A stretch of 29,047 bases of DNA from CAZEIW01 sp964512305 (GCA_964512305.1 CAZEIW010000055.1:1-29047); one strand, 5' to 3'. Positions 14,350-22,220 are shown, counted from the first letter of the stretch. Program-made: numbers and translations. The notes: a model not told the origin generated them from the sequence alone.

Positions 14350-16584
14350 ATGGCAAACCGTGCGGCGACAGGGCTGTGCACGGCGGCGGCGCGGTCGCGG
14401 GCGGTGTTCCTGCTCCTGCTCCTGTGCTGGGCCTTCCCGGCGCCGGCCCAGCGGGAGCGGCCGCCGGGCGAGCGCCCGCGCGTCGCGCTCGTGCTCTCGG
14501 GCGGAGGCGCGCGGGGCCTGGCGCATGTCGGCGTGCTCAAGGTGCTGGTCGAAAATCGCGTGCCGATCGATTTCGTGGTCGGCACCAGCATGGGCGCGCT
14601 TGTCGGCGGGGCGTTCGCGCTCGGCATGACGCCGCTGGAGATCGAGACCACCACGCGTGCGGCCGATTGGGACCGGATGTTCTCCGACCAGCCGCCGCGC
14701 ACGAAGCGCTCGATCCACAGCCGCGAGATCGAGCGGTCGAACATCAACGGTGCCGAGATCGGCATTCGCGACGGCGCGCTGCAGTTTCCGCGCGGCGCGA
14801 TCTACGGTCAGCAGATCGACCTCTTCCTGCACGGGCTGGCGCCGCGGCTCGGGCCGCTGGCGAGTTTCGATCGGCTGCCGATTCCCTATCGCGCCGTGGC
14901 GACTGACCTGGAGACGGGCCAGCCGGTGGTCCTCGATCACGGCGACCTGAGCCAGGTGATGCGCGCCAGCATGTCGGTGCCCGGCGTGTTCGCGCCGCTC
15001 GAGGTCGACGGCCGCCTGCTGGCCGACGGCGGGCTGGTGCGCAACCTCCCGGTCGACGTCGCGCGCGCGCTGGGCGCGGACGTGATCATCGCGGTCGACG
15101 TCGGCGCGCCGCTGCGCAATCGCCACCAGCTGCAGTCGGTCCTCGACGTCAGCCAGCAGGTGCTCAACATCCTGACCGGGCAGAACGTCCGCGAGTCGCT
15201 GCAGCAGCTCGGGCCCCGCGATGTGCTCGTGATGCCCGAGCTGGCCGGGATCGGCGTGGGCGATTTCGACGCCATCGACCGCATCATTGCCAGCGGCGAG
15301 GCGGCGGCGCGCGCCGTCTCGGATCGCTGGCGGGAGTTGGCCCTCGATCCTTCGGCGTACGCAAGCTGGCGCGCGCAGCGGCGGGCGCGCGAGGCCGAGC
15401 CGGATCGGATCGATGCGGTTCGCGTCGACGAGGCCGGGCTCAAGCACGTCAATCCCGAGGCGGTCGAGGCGCGGCTGACAGTGCGGCCCGACCCGCACTT
15501 CGACCCGGTGCGGCTGCTCGACGATGTCCAGTCGATCTACGCGATGGACGACTTCGAGCGCGTCTCGTGGCGCGTGGACCGGGAGGGCGACCGGCGCGTG
15601 CTGTGGGTCGTGCCCGAGGAGAAGGAATGGGGCCCGGATTACCTGCAGTTCGGCGTCAACCTGGCGACCGACCTGTCGGGCTCGAGCTCGTTCTCGGTGC
15701 TCCTGGCGGAGCGATCGACGTGGCTGGACCGCGCGGGCCTGGAGTGGCGCAACGAGGTATCGGTCGGCCGCACCACCGGCCTCGGGTCCGAGCTGTATCA
15801 GCCGCTGAGCGCCGGAAGCCGGTGGTTCGTCGCGCCCAGCTTTCACCTGTCGCAGTTGCGCGATGACCTGTACCAGGGAGAGTCGCCGGTCGCAACCTAT
15901 CGAGTGCGCTCCGCGGCGTTCGATGTGGACCTCGGCCGGCGCATTTCCGACACCACGTCGCTGCGCGTGGGGCTCGAGCGCGGGTCGACCCGCGCGGTGC
16001 CGGGCGTCGCGGTGCCGGGGTTCCCGGATCGCTCCGACGCGATCGGCGTCTGGCAACTGAAGCTGACCGACGACCGCTTCGATGCCTGGGCTTTCCCGGC
16101 TTCCGGCGAGTACGGTTTTGCCCAACTACGCGTGGCGCGCGGCGGGCTCGGATCAGGTTCCGACTACGAGCGCGCGGAAGTCGGCGAGGACCTTGCGCTC
16201 AGTATCGGGCCGTGGCGGGGCGTGATCGGCGCGCGCGGCGGCCGCTCGCGCGGCGGGACGCTGCCGTTCGACGAATACTTCCCGCTTGGAGGTTTCCTTA
16301 ACCTGTCGGGTTACAACCCGCGCGAGTTCTTGGGTACCCGATATGCGCTAGGGCGCGTCCTGCTCAGCCGACGTACGGAACTGATCGGAGTGAAGAACGG
16401 CTATCTCGGCGCCTCGTTGGAGGCCGGCAGCGTGGGTGATCGGCTCAACGGTCCAGCGACCGGGATTCTGCCCTCGGCGACGGCGTTCATCGGCCTCGAT
16501 ACGCCGCTCGGTCCGACCGCATTCGGATTGGGAATGGGCAAGGCCTCGCACTTCGCGGTGTACGTGTTCCTGGGGCGGCCGTAG
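14350..16584 (+). CDS. Patatin-like phospholipase with C-terminal outer-membrane barrel (type Vd autotransporter-like)
   Basis: Protein of 744 residues. An N-terminal signal peptide (hydrophobic core FLLLLLCWAFPAPAQ, cleavage near 33-34) is followed by a patatin domain (about 44-330). This has the oxyanion loop SGGGARG (50-56), nucleophile Ser80 in GTSMG (78-82) and the dyad Asp226 in ADGG (225-228). Residues about 370-450 look like a POTRA-type segment (LTVRPDPHFDPVRLLDDVQSI). The remainder (about 455-744) has alternating strands of the surface-antigen/BamA-like barrel type, ending VYVFLGRP. The layout matches PlpD-type (type Vd) proteins: a lipase carried to the outside by its own barrel. 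Catalytic residues are intact, so activity on phospholipids is likely. It follows the small membrane protein by 25 bp. Confidence 0.9.
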   Translation: MANRAATGLCTAAARSRAVFLLLLLCWAFPAPAQRERPPGERPRVALVLSGGGARGLAHVGVLKVLVENRVPIDFVVGTSMGALVGGAFALGMTPLEIETTTRAADWDRMFSDQPPRTKRSIHSREIERSNINGAEIGIRDGALQFPRGAIYGQQIDLFLHGLAPRLGPLASFDRLPIPYRAVATDLETGQPVVLDHGDLSQVMRASMSVPGVFAPLEVDGRLLADGGLVRNLPVDVARALGADVIIAVDVGAPLRNRHQLQSVLDVSQQVLNILTGQNVRESLQQLGPRDVLVMPELAGIGVGDFDAIDRIIASGEAAARAVSDRWRELALDPSAYASWRAQRRAREAEPDRIDAVRVDEAGLKHVNPEAVEARLTVRPDPHFDPVRLLDDVQSIYAMDDFERVSWRVDREGDRRVLWVVPEEKEWGPDYLQFGVNLATDLSGSSSFSVLLAERSTWLDRAGLEWRNEVSVGRTTGLGSELYQPLSAGSRWFVAPSFHLSQLRDDLYQGESPVATYRVRSAAFDVDLGRRISDTTSLRVGLERGSTRAVPGVAVPGFPDRSDAIGVWQLKLTDDRFDAWAFPASGEYGFAQLRVARGGLGSGSDYERAEVGEDLALSIGPWRGVIGARGGRSRGGTLPFDEYFPLGGFLNLSGYNPREFLGTRYALGRVLLSRRTELIGVKNGYLGASLEAGSVGDRLNGPATGILPSATAFIGLDTPLGPTAFGLGMGKASHFAVYVFLGRP

Positions 16585-16761
16585 AGTCTTGCCCGCCTGC
16601 TGAGTCCTTCCCAGAAGATCGTTCTCATTGCGATGCAGCACCAGAGATGCGAAAGAGAAGCTACGATACTGACTCGCTGAAAGGGTCTTATTACGCGGCG
16701 AGCTGGGGGTCCGGCATTCGAATGGGGACGGTTGCCGGCGCAATCTCTAACGGAGGTGGGC

Positions 16762-17214
16762 ATGAAGGCAAGTGATTTCCTGCGGGTCAAAGCTCCGGGT
16801 GTCTATACGACCGCCCCAAATGCGAGCTTGTGGTCAGCCATCGAGACCATGGCCAGCCACGATATCGGCTCGGTCGTCGTGATGGACGGAGCCCGGATGG
16901 TCGGCATGCTGACCTTCCGCGAAATCATCAACGCCGTGCACGCCAACGGCGGCAAGGTCGGAGACGCCCAGGTCGGCAGCGTGATGGCGACCTCGGTCCC
17001 GACGGTCGCGCCCGATACCGACATCAACTCGGTCCGGCGCGTGATGGTCGAAGGGCATGTGCGCTACCTGCCGATACTCGACGGCGAAACGCTCGTCGGC
17101 GTGATCTCGTTTCGCGACGTCGCGCGCGCGGTGCTCGAAGAGCAGGGCTACGAGAACCGCATGCTGCAGTCCTACATTCGCGACTGGCCCGTGCCGGAGA
17201 ACGTCGCGGTCTGA
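16762..17214 (+). CDS. CBS-domain pair protein
   Basis: Protein of 150 residues made of two tandem CBS motifs: about 10-68 (SLWSAIETMASHDIGSVVVM then GMLTFREII) and about 76-132 (SVMATSVPTVAPDTDINSV then LPILDGETLVGVISFRDVA). Such stand-alone pairs bind adenine nucleotides (AMP, ATP, SAM or NADH) and usually tune a partner protein. The ATG at 16762 follows GGAGGTGGG at 16752-16760; an upstream in-frame start at 16732 is less likely. It stands 320 bp before a universal stress protein gene on the same strand. CBS and UspA proteins are often co-regulated in low-oxygen stress regulons. Confidence 0.92.
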   Translation: MKASDFLRVKAPGVYTTAPNASLWSAIETMASHDIGSVVVMDGARMVGMLTFREIINAVHANGGKVGDAQVGSVMATSVPTVAPDTDINSVRRVMVEGHVRYLPILDGETLVGVISFRDVARAVLEEQGYENRMLQSYIRDWPVPENVAV

Positions 17215-17322
17215 GGCGGCCGCGCGCCACCGTCATCTCCGCATCGGCCGCCGGGGCCCGATAGCTGCTGCCGCGCGCGGCAGGTCAAACGAACAACGCT
17301 ACACCGGCCGCCGCGCCGCGGT

Positions 17323-17336
17323 TTGAACACGATCAA
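17323..17336. promoter_or_regulatory. FNR/ANR-like site
   Basis: The bases TTGAACACGATCAA match the FNR/ANR consensus TTGAT-N4-ATCAA at nine of ten defined positions, with A for T at position 5. It lies 197 bp upstream of the universal stress protein start. Oxygen-responsive control of UspA genes by FNR/ANR regulators is well known in Proteobacteria. No -10 box could be placed with confidence, so this is a candidate only. Confidence 0.5.
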
Positions 17337-17368
17337 AGCACGCGCGCCGGATCGCGCGCGCGGCGCGA

Positions 17369-17396
17369 CCATTCGCGCCATTGTGTCCGCGAATGG
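17369..17396 (+). promoter_or_regulatory. Stem-loop with an alternative pairing in the USP leader region
   Basis: CCATTCGCG (17369-17377) pairs perfectly with CGCGAATGG (17388-17396) across ten bases. A competing, overlapping stem, CGCCATT with AATGGCG, shares the same right arm. The two cannot form together. This may be a leader structure in the universal stress protein transcript or simply a terminator-like element after the CBS gene; no T-run follows. Confidence 0.35.
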
Positions 17397-17533
17397 CGGC
17401 GCCCAGAATGCCCTTACCCGGAAAGTTCGGCCCGGGCCCCGAGCGAAGCTTCCCGGTGTCGGCGCCAGAGGCGGCACGGATTGGTCATCTTGCCTGCCGG
17501 CCTCGATGGCGATCATCCGTGAAAGGGAGTCCG

Positions 17534-17971
17534 ATGTTCCACTCGATCCTGATTCCGACCGACGGCTCGGCACTGTCCGACCACGCGTTGCGTGAAGGAT
17601 TGGACCTCGCGCGCGTGATGGGCGGCAAGGCTGTGGCGTTGCACGTAACCGAGCCGTTCCATGTATTCGCCGCCGATCCCACCATTGTCACGCCGACCCG
17701 CGATGAGTTCGAGCGCAATGCCGCGGCGACCGACCGCCGTATCTTCGATGCGATCGAAAGCCAGGCGCGCGACGCAGGCGTCAGCTGCACCTGCGTGGCG
17801 CGCACCGGCGCGCACGTCTGGCAGGAGATCATCAAGGCGGCCGAGGATAGTGGCTGCGATGCGATCTGCATGGCCTCGCACGGGCGCAGCGGTCTGGCGG
17901 CTGTCGTGGTGGGGAGCGAAACCAACAAGGTGCTGACGCACACCAGGATCCCGGTCGTAGTCGTGCACTGA
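17534..17971 (+). CDS. Universal stress protein (UspA family)
   Basis: A single-domain USP of 145 residues, starting MFHSILIPTDGSALSDHAL, the usual first strand and nucleotide-binding Asp (D10). The C-terminal ATP-loop reads ASHGRSGLAAVVVGSET. It fits the ATP-binding G-2x-G-9x-G-S pattern except that the first Gly is Ala, a common substitution. PVVVVH closes the fold. Such proteins bind ATP and aid survival under starvation, hypoxia or redox stress. The start is set by GAAAGGGAG just upstream. A nearby FNR-like site hints at low-oxygen induction. Confidence 0.95.
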   Translation: MFHSILIPTDGSALSDHALREGLDLARVMGGKAVALHVTEPFHVFAADPTIVTPTRDEFERNAAATDRRIFDAIESQARDAGVSCTCVARTGAHVWQEIIKAAEDSGCDAICMASHGRSGLAAVVVGSETNKVLTHTRIPVVVVH

Positions 17972-17987
17972 GGTCATTCGCGGGCGC

Positions 17988-18146
17988 GTTCCGCCAGCCG
18001 CGCGCGAGATCGCGCTTACGCACGCCGGGCGGATCGCCCTGTCGGGCGCGGAAGGCGGGGCGGGACTGACCGTGGTGGTCGAGGTGCCGCTGTCCAAGGC
18101 GCGTGCCTCCCCGGAGGGCACGGCCCGGCCGGCGGAGCCTCAATAA
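17988..18146 (+). pseudogene. Remnant of a sensor histidine kinase C-terminus
   Basis: The frame directly after the USP stop reads (A)REIALTHAGRIALSGAEG, then GAGLTVVVEVPL, and ends at the TAA 18144-18146. This is the end of an HATPase domain as found in PhoR/TctE/QseC-type kinases, where GLGLAIVREIA-x-HGG-I-L normally precedes a final strand ending in xVxLPL. The G2 box and everything before it are missing, and no start codon or ribosome site is present. The fragment is about 53 codons long and its stop overlaps the end of the convergent DUF3443 gene. It is best read as the leftover of a deleted kinase gene. Confidence 0.6.
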
Positions 18147-19402
18147 GCCCAGAACGGGCCGGTCGCGGCCGGCGTCGAGTAGGACTCGAACGCGGTATAG
18201 ACGGACCGGCCGAAGAAAAACGGCAGGCCCCAGTCGAACGTTCCGCTTCCCAGGTCGGTCCCGCCGACGTCCGAAAAGGCGACCGCGGCGGCGGGCGCAG
18301 TGTCGAGGTCGATGATCGTGAACGATACCTGGCTGCTGACCGTTCCCGACGAATTGATCGCGGAAAGGCCGACGGGAGACGGCGGGCAGTAGAAGCCGGC
18401 GCTGCTCGTGCAGGCCGCCAGCGAGGAATCGGGAAAGAACAGGCCATTGGAGCCGCTGTCGATGAAGCTGCCGGCGAGGGTCGAGCCGTTGAGGGTCGTG
18501 GTGAAGCCGCCGGTTGCCGGGTCGATCGCGAAGATCTTCGCCGCGCCCAGGCCGTTGTTGGACCGCGTGCCGATGCCGAACACCAGCGTGCCGTTGACCG
18601 CGGACAGCGCACCCGCCGGAGCGATGGCGGGCAGCTCGACGATCACGCCGTTGTCGTCGCCACCGAACGCGGCGACCGTATTGGACACCTGCAGCGCGAG
18701 CGGCCGCGCGATCGGCTGGCAGCCGCCCGCCGCCGGACAGCTGTAGTAGAAGCCCGCCGGCGCGGCCGAGCCGCATGCAGGCCCGCAGTCCTGCAGGTAT
18801 GGGCCGACGCCGAGGATTCCGTTGCCGCCGAACGTCACCACCGAATTCAGTCCTTGACCCGCGTTGCTGCAGCTGGTCGGTACCGCCGCCGCCAGTCCGG
18901 GGTCGGCGATGATCTGCACCGACTGCGCCGCCGCGGTCACTCCTCCCACCGTCACATCGGCGGTGGCCAGGCTTCCCCAGGACCAGCTGCCGATGAACTG
19001 GACGCACTCGGCGATCGGCGCGCCGCCGGCGTCGGTCTGGCGCGTCAGCGTCAGCGAGGACGAGAGCGCGGGCGCGAGCAGCCGCAGGCCGGTCGACCCG
19101 GTGTCGACGATCACGTGGTCGATCGTCTCGCAGTCGGCCGAGCTGCCCGGCGCGCACACCGTGATCGTGACGTACGGGACGTTGACCGCATTGACGCCGG
19201 GCGGGCCGGCGTCGACGACGATCGGCACCGTGTTGCCGGTGGTCCCGGGAGCGCCGGACGACAGCTTGCTGCCGCCCGATCCGCCGCTGTCGCCGCCGCA
19301 GCCGGCCACCAACGCGGCGGCGACCGCAAGGGCAGCCAGTCGGAAGCCGGCCCCGCGCGCGCGGCGCACGGGCGCGGCGCGGCCATGCATCGGTGCGGGC
19401 AT
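18140..19402 (-). CDS. DUF3443-family lipoprotein with pepsin-like motifs
   Basis: Protein of 420 residues. A lipoprotein signal ends in LVAGC with Cys35 as the lipidation site, followed by a Gly/Ser-rich linker. The body carries two repeats of an aspartic-protease signature: D100 in IVDTGSTGLRLL and D315 in FIDSGSNGLFFP, about 215 residues apart. NGILGVGP, near 194-201, resembles the ILGL strand that follows the first Asp in pepsins. Ten or so Cys suggest periplasmic disulfides. I read the family as DUF3443, frequent in Burkholderiales and of unknown function. The start is the ATG at 19402, preceded by AAGGA; the upstream extension to 19468 is not supported. It follows the DUF2844 gene by 10 bp, so the two are one operon. 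Confidence 0.88.
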   Translation of the reverse strand: MPAPMHGRAAPVRRARGAGFRLAALAVAAALVAGCGGDSGGSGGSKLSSGAPGTTGNTVPIVVDAGPPGVNAVNVPYVTITVCAPGSSADCETIDHVIVDTGSTGLRLLAPALSSSLTLTRQTDAGGAPIAECVQFIGSWSWGSLATADVTVGGVTAAAQSVQIIADPGLAAAVPTSCSNAGQGLNSVVTFGGNGILGVGPYLQDCGPACGSAAPAGFYYSCPAAGGCQPIARPLALQVSNTVAAFGGDDNGVIVELPAIAPAGALSAVNGTLVFGIGTRSNNGLGAAKIFAIDPATGGFTTTLNGSTLAGSFIDSGSNGLFFPDSSLAACTSSAGFYCPPSPVGLSAINSSGTVSSQVSFTIIDLDTAPAAAVAFSDVGGTDLGSGTFDWGLPFFFGRSVYTAFESYSTPAATGPFWAY

Positions 19403-19412
19403 CGGGTGTCCT

Positions 19413-19904
19413 TCAGCGGATCTCGGCCGCGGAAACGCCCGGGGGAAGGCGTTGCGGCAGATAGGCATGCCCGGCGAATGCGCGCATGCGGCCGTTATGC
19501 TCGATCACGAGGTCCGGCCGGTCGATCGAAAGATGGCGGCTGCGCGCGACGTGCTGCTGCCTGGCGGCATCGAGGTACGCGGCATACGACGAACCGAGGA
19601 ACTGGCTGAGGTCGGGCTGAGTCGGTCCCTGCCAGGCGACGCCGAATACGACGCCATCGGCGCCGACGAACTCGCGCACCACGGTTCCAGAGAGCAGCGT
19701 CGACTCGTGCGTCGAGTAGTGCGAGCCGGGGACGACACGCACCGCCGCCTGGGTCCGTGCTTGCCCCGCGCCGGCGGCTTCGGGGGCCGCGCCGAGAGCC
19801 GCATGTGCCGGCGCGCCGCCCAGCGACCAACCAGCGAGCGTGGCCACCAGCGCGAGCCGCACCCGGACCTTCGATCGCCCGCGTTTGCAAGGTCCGACGT
19901 TCAT
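19413..19904 (-). CDS. DUF2844-family secreted protein
   Basis: Protein of 163 residues with a Sec signal peptide (hydrophobic core LALVATLAGWSLGG, cleavage after AHA near residue 35). The mature part includes the segments STHESTLLSGTVVREFVGADGVVFGVAWQG, split by short turns, and LDAARQQHVARSRHLSIDRPDLVIEHNGRMRAFAGHAYLPQ, typical of DUF2844. Its function is unknown. The start at 19904 is chosen because it gives a proper signal peptide; the frame itself extends to 19985. The gene lies directly before the DUF3443 lipoprotein gene, a pairing repeatedly seen in Burkholderiales, so the two probably act together in the envelope. A substrate or chaperone role for this small partner is speculation. 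Confidence 0.85.
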   Translation of the reverse strand: MNVGPCKRGRSKVRVRLALVATLAGWSLGGAPAHAALGAAPEAAGAGQARTQAAVRVVPGSHYSTHESTLLSGTVVREFVGADGVVFGVAWQGPTQPDLSQFLGSSYAAYLDAARQQHVARSRHLSIDRPDLVIEHNGRMRAFAGHAYLPQRLPPGVSAAEIR

Positions 19905-20030
19905 TGCCCGGTCTATCCCTACTTCGAGGTAAGGCTCGATGCTGTTTCGATCACGGCTGTGGCGCGTGACGTTAACACGGTCCACGGACCGCGAATCGCG
20001 GGTCGTAAGAACGGCGCAAGCTGCACCAGG

Positions 20031-20771
20031 CTATCGGACGAGGAACCGGGGGATGTCGCGGATCAACGAGGAGGCGAGCGTGGCGCGCGTCGCGGTTGCG
20101 GCGTGCCCGGTCGCAGCGCGCGACACTCCGGATTGCCGGGCCTTCGCGAAGATCGTCGCGAGCCAACTGACGACCCCGGTCCAGTGCGGCATCTGGCCCT
20201 GCGCGACGTCTGAGGGAAAATCGAAGACCGAGAGCCCCTGCTCGAGACAGCGGCTGTAGACCCTCGCCGCCGGGATGCTGCCAAGGTACGGCACCGAAAG
20301 ATCGCGCAGCATCGTCTCGAGCAGCGCGGAGTCGTTGGAGTTCGGGTCGATGCGCGTCCCCACGCAGGCGATTGCGCAGTTGCCGGAGGCGACTCGCGGG
20401 GCCGCCTTGAGCGTGCGCACCGTGCTCTCCAATGCGCCCCGGTCGAAGATCGAGAAGGCGGTTGGGATCAGCACCGCATCGGCATACATCATGAGCCGCA
20501 AATACGGCATGCCCTGGAAGCCGCTGGGCGTGTCGAAGATGACGTGCTGCGCATCCGAGGGAGGACGCGTGAAGGAACTCGCAAGGCTGTGGCCACGGAT
20601 CTTCGCGGAAGTCGCGGGGCGCAGCTTGAGCCAGATCTCCGTCGACCTCTGCGGGTCGAGGTCGCACAGGGCGACGTCGCGGTTCCGGATGGCGCAGTAC
20701 GCCGCGAGATGCGATGAGATCGTGGATTTGCCGGCGCCCCCCTTGCCGTTGAGAACTGCGATCACCGCCAT
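20031..20771 (-). CDS. Orphan ParA/MinD-family ATPase
   Basis: Protein of 246 residues. The deviant Walker A motif is KGGAGKST (10-17), Walker A' is CDLDPQRS (36-43, with D37 and D39) and the Walker B-like strand is VIFDTPSGF with D80. This matches the small ParA group that positions DNA or protein cargo. No parB gene or obvious parS site adjoins, so it is an orphan. The C-terminal 40 or so residues are Ala/Thr/Arg-rich and not typical of the domain. It is followed after 126 bp by the DUF2844/DUF3443 pair on the same strand. Cargo could be a chemotaxis, envelope or plasmid-derived component; nothing here decides it. Confidence 0.9.
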   Translation of the reverse strand: MAVIAVLNGKGGAGKSTISSHLAAYCAIRNRDVALCDLDPQRSTEIWLKLRPATSAKIRGHSLASSFTRPPSDAQHVIFDTPSGFQGMPYLRLMMYADAVLIPTAFSIFDRGALESTVRTLKAAPRVASGNCAIACVGTRIDPNSNDSALLETMLRDLSVPYLGSIPAARVYSRCLEQGLSVFDFPSDVAQGQMPHWTGVVSWLATIFAKARQSGVSRAATGHAATATRATLASSLIRDIPRFLVR

Positions 20772-20947
20772 GGCACGCGCTGTCGACCCCGATCCGGAAG
20801 ATCTTGATGGTAGGGCGCCATTCTGTGCGATTCCGATTCGATCGAGAAGGGGACTGCGGCCGCCTCCTGGCCGCCAGACTCACCTGAGTTGGATCGACCG
20901 TTCGGCGCAGGCGGGCGAAAGCGGCCGAACCGGGATGCTCGTGAGCC

Positions 20948-22021
20948 TCATGTTCGAGTCGTTGCCCTGGCGCTGCGGCGCAAGAGCGATATGAATCGAG
21001 CGAACGCTGACGCGCGGCCCGTGTACTCGCCAGGGCTGCGTCCCGTCCACCGCTTGAAGGCGCGGGAGAAGGCGGCCGGTTCCGAGAAACCCACCAGATA
21101 GGCCGTCTCGTTCACCGAGACCTTCTTTCCGTTCAGATATTCGAGCGCCATCCTGTGGCGCAATTCGTCCACGACCTTCTCGAAGGTCGCTCCTTCGGCC
21201 TTCAGCAATCCAAGAAGCGTCTGGTGGTTGAGACCCATCCTGCTGGCCGTCAAATCCATGCTTGGGTCGCCTGTGTGGAGGATCGGCATCAGCAAGGTCT
21301 GGACGCGGCCCCGTGTCGACTTGGAGCTTTGCAGGCCTTTGAGCAGGTCGTCCGCGCTCTCGCCGAGAATGCCGAAAACGTAGCGCGACGGGAGCGGGGA
21401 TCTCAATGTCAGCCACTCCTCATCGGCCAACAGCGCGTTCTTGTCGCTTTCGAAAACGACGGGCACCTGAAAGATGCGGTCATACTCCGTGCGGTAGGCG
21501 GGCGCCGCGTGGGTGACATGGACCGCCTTGGCAAATTGTTCCGCCGCTCCCCGGCGCGACTCGCACACGATGCGGGCGAACGAAAATTCGGTGAGTTCAG
21601 GAAAGTCGTCGGGCTTCTTGCGCGTATCGATCAACCAGAACCGGCGACCCTCGTGCCTGAGCACAAAGCGGTCGCCGGTGGCCGCGCCGTCGATTTCGGC
21701 CACCAGCCGGTGATAGCGATTCATCTGCACGAACGCGTCGGCCAGCGTCTCGCAGGCCTGTCCGATCAGGCCGGCGATCGACAAGTCCGCCGTACCGAGC
21801 GACTCGCCGAGGTGCAGGGCGAGCGCAGGATCGTCGCACAGCTCCTGGCCGGCCCGCATGAGCACGACGCACTTCGCCAGTGGGATGCGGTTGTCCGGGT
21901 CCTGCAATCGCCGCAGGTCGATTCTCGACCGCTTGGCCAGATCCGTCCGGCTCGCCCCCTTCGACGCGGCCAACTCCAACAGCGCCCGCGCAATACCCGC
22001 CGAGATCGTGGGCTTAGCCAT
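20948..22021 (-). CDS. AraC-family transcriptional regulator (arabinose-binding-domain type)
   Basis: Protein of 357 residues, typical length for the OruR/ArgR-like AraC group with an N-terminal AraC-binding domain (about 15-200, including the RLQDPDNRIPLAKCVVLMRAGQEL stretch in two parts). The C-terminal double helix-turn-helix spans about 245-340: SRMGLNHQTLLGLLKAEG for the first and VNETAYLVGFSEPAAFSRAF for the second, ending FKRWTGRSPGEY, the standard AraC signature. The ATG at 22021 is preceded by GGGAGAG. It lies downstream of the DUF1326/DUF2182 genes on the same strand, after a 199-bp gap, and may control them. The effector is unknown. Confidence 0.94.
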   Translation of the reverse strand: MAKPTISAGIARALLELAASKGASRTDLAKRSRIDLRRLQDPDNRIPLAKCVVLMRAGQELCDDPALALHLGESLGTADLSIAGLIGQACETLADAFVQMNRYHRLVAEIDGAATGDRFVLRHEGRRFWLIDTRKKPDDFPELTEFSFARIVCESRRGAAEQFAKAVHVTHAAPAYRTEYDRIFQVPVVFESDKNALLADEEWLTLRSPLPSRYVFGILGESADDLLKGLQSSKSTRGRVQTLLMPILHTGDPSMDLTASRMGLNHQTLLGLLKAEGATFEKVVDELRHRMALEYLNGKKVSVNETAYLVGFSEPAAFSRAFKRWTGRSPGEYTGRASAFARFISLLRRSARATTRT

Positions 22022-22138
22022 GGCTCTCCCAGGGCAAGGTGCGTGTCAGAGCCAATGTATCGCGCCGCGCCCGAAAAATGAGCGTGCAAGTCGGGCGTTA
22101 CGCCGATCGATCGAGGCGCGAACACGGGAACCCCGGCC

Positions 22139-22195
22139 GTCGAGCTGCGGCCTGGCTACGGCCGCAAGCGGCAGATGATCAGCCCGCGCGGGAAG
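22139..22195 (+). pseudogene. MnmC-like coding fragment
   Basis: In one plus-strand frame this stretch reads VELRPGYGRKRQMISPRG, closely matching residues 213-230 of the MnmC encoded at 23787-25748 (IDLRPGYGRKRQMLAARF). The 24 bases 22154-22177 are identical to 24438-24461. Flanking similarity is partial at the DNA level (about 16 of 20 bases just upstream) and then stops. No start or other MnmC parts are present. It looks like a scrap of another mnmC or mnmD gene, or a recombination scar, in the gap between the AraC and DUF2182 genes. Confidence 0.6.
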
Positions 22196-22220
22196 GGTGC
22201 GTGCGTTGACAGCCCGGAAA

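Larger units (their letters stand above)
17215..17533. other. Intergenic region upstream of the universal stress protein gene
   Basis: About 320 bases with no credible gene. It holds an FNR/ANR-like dyad at 17323-17336 and a strong stem-loop at 17369-17396, followed by the USP ribosome site (GAAAGGGAG, 17521-17529). The length and the two palindromic elements suggest a long regulated 5' region. Confidence 0.6.

Noticed and set aside
16611..16629. Fur-box-like sequence upstream of the CBS gene (minus strand AATGAGAACGAT then CTTCTGG)
   Set aside because: One half matches the common Fur pattern well but the other half does not, and no iron gene is nearby.
17323..17595. 90-codon frame across the USP upstream region
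   Set aside because: It overlaps the start of the USP gene in another frame and shows no family features.
20031..20771. Partition locus or plasmid/ICE backbone
   Set aside because: Only a lone ParA-like gene is present, without parB, replication, relaxase or integrase genes in the window.
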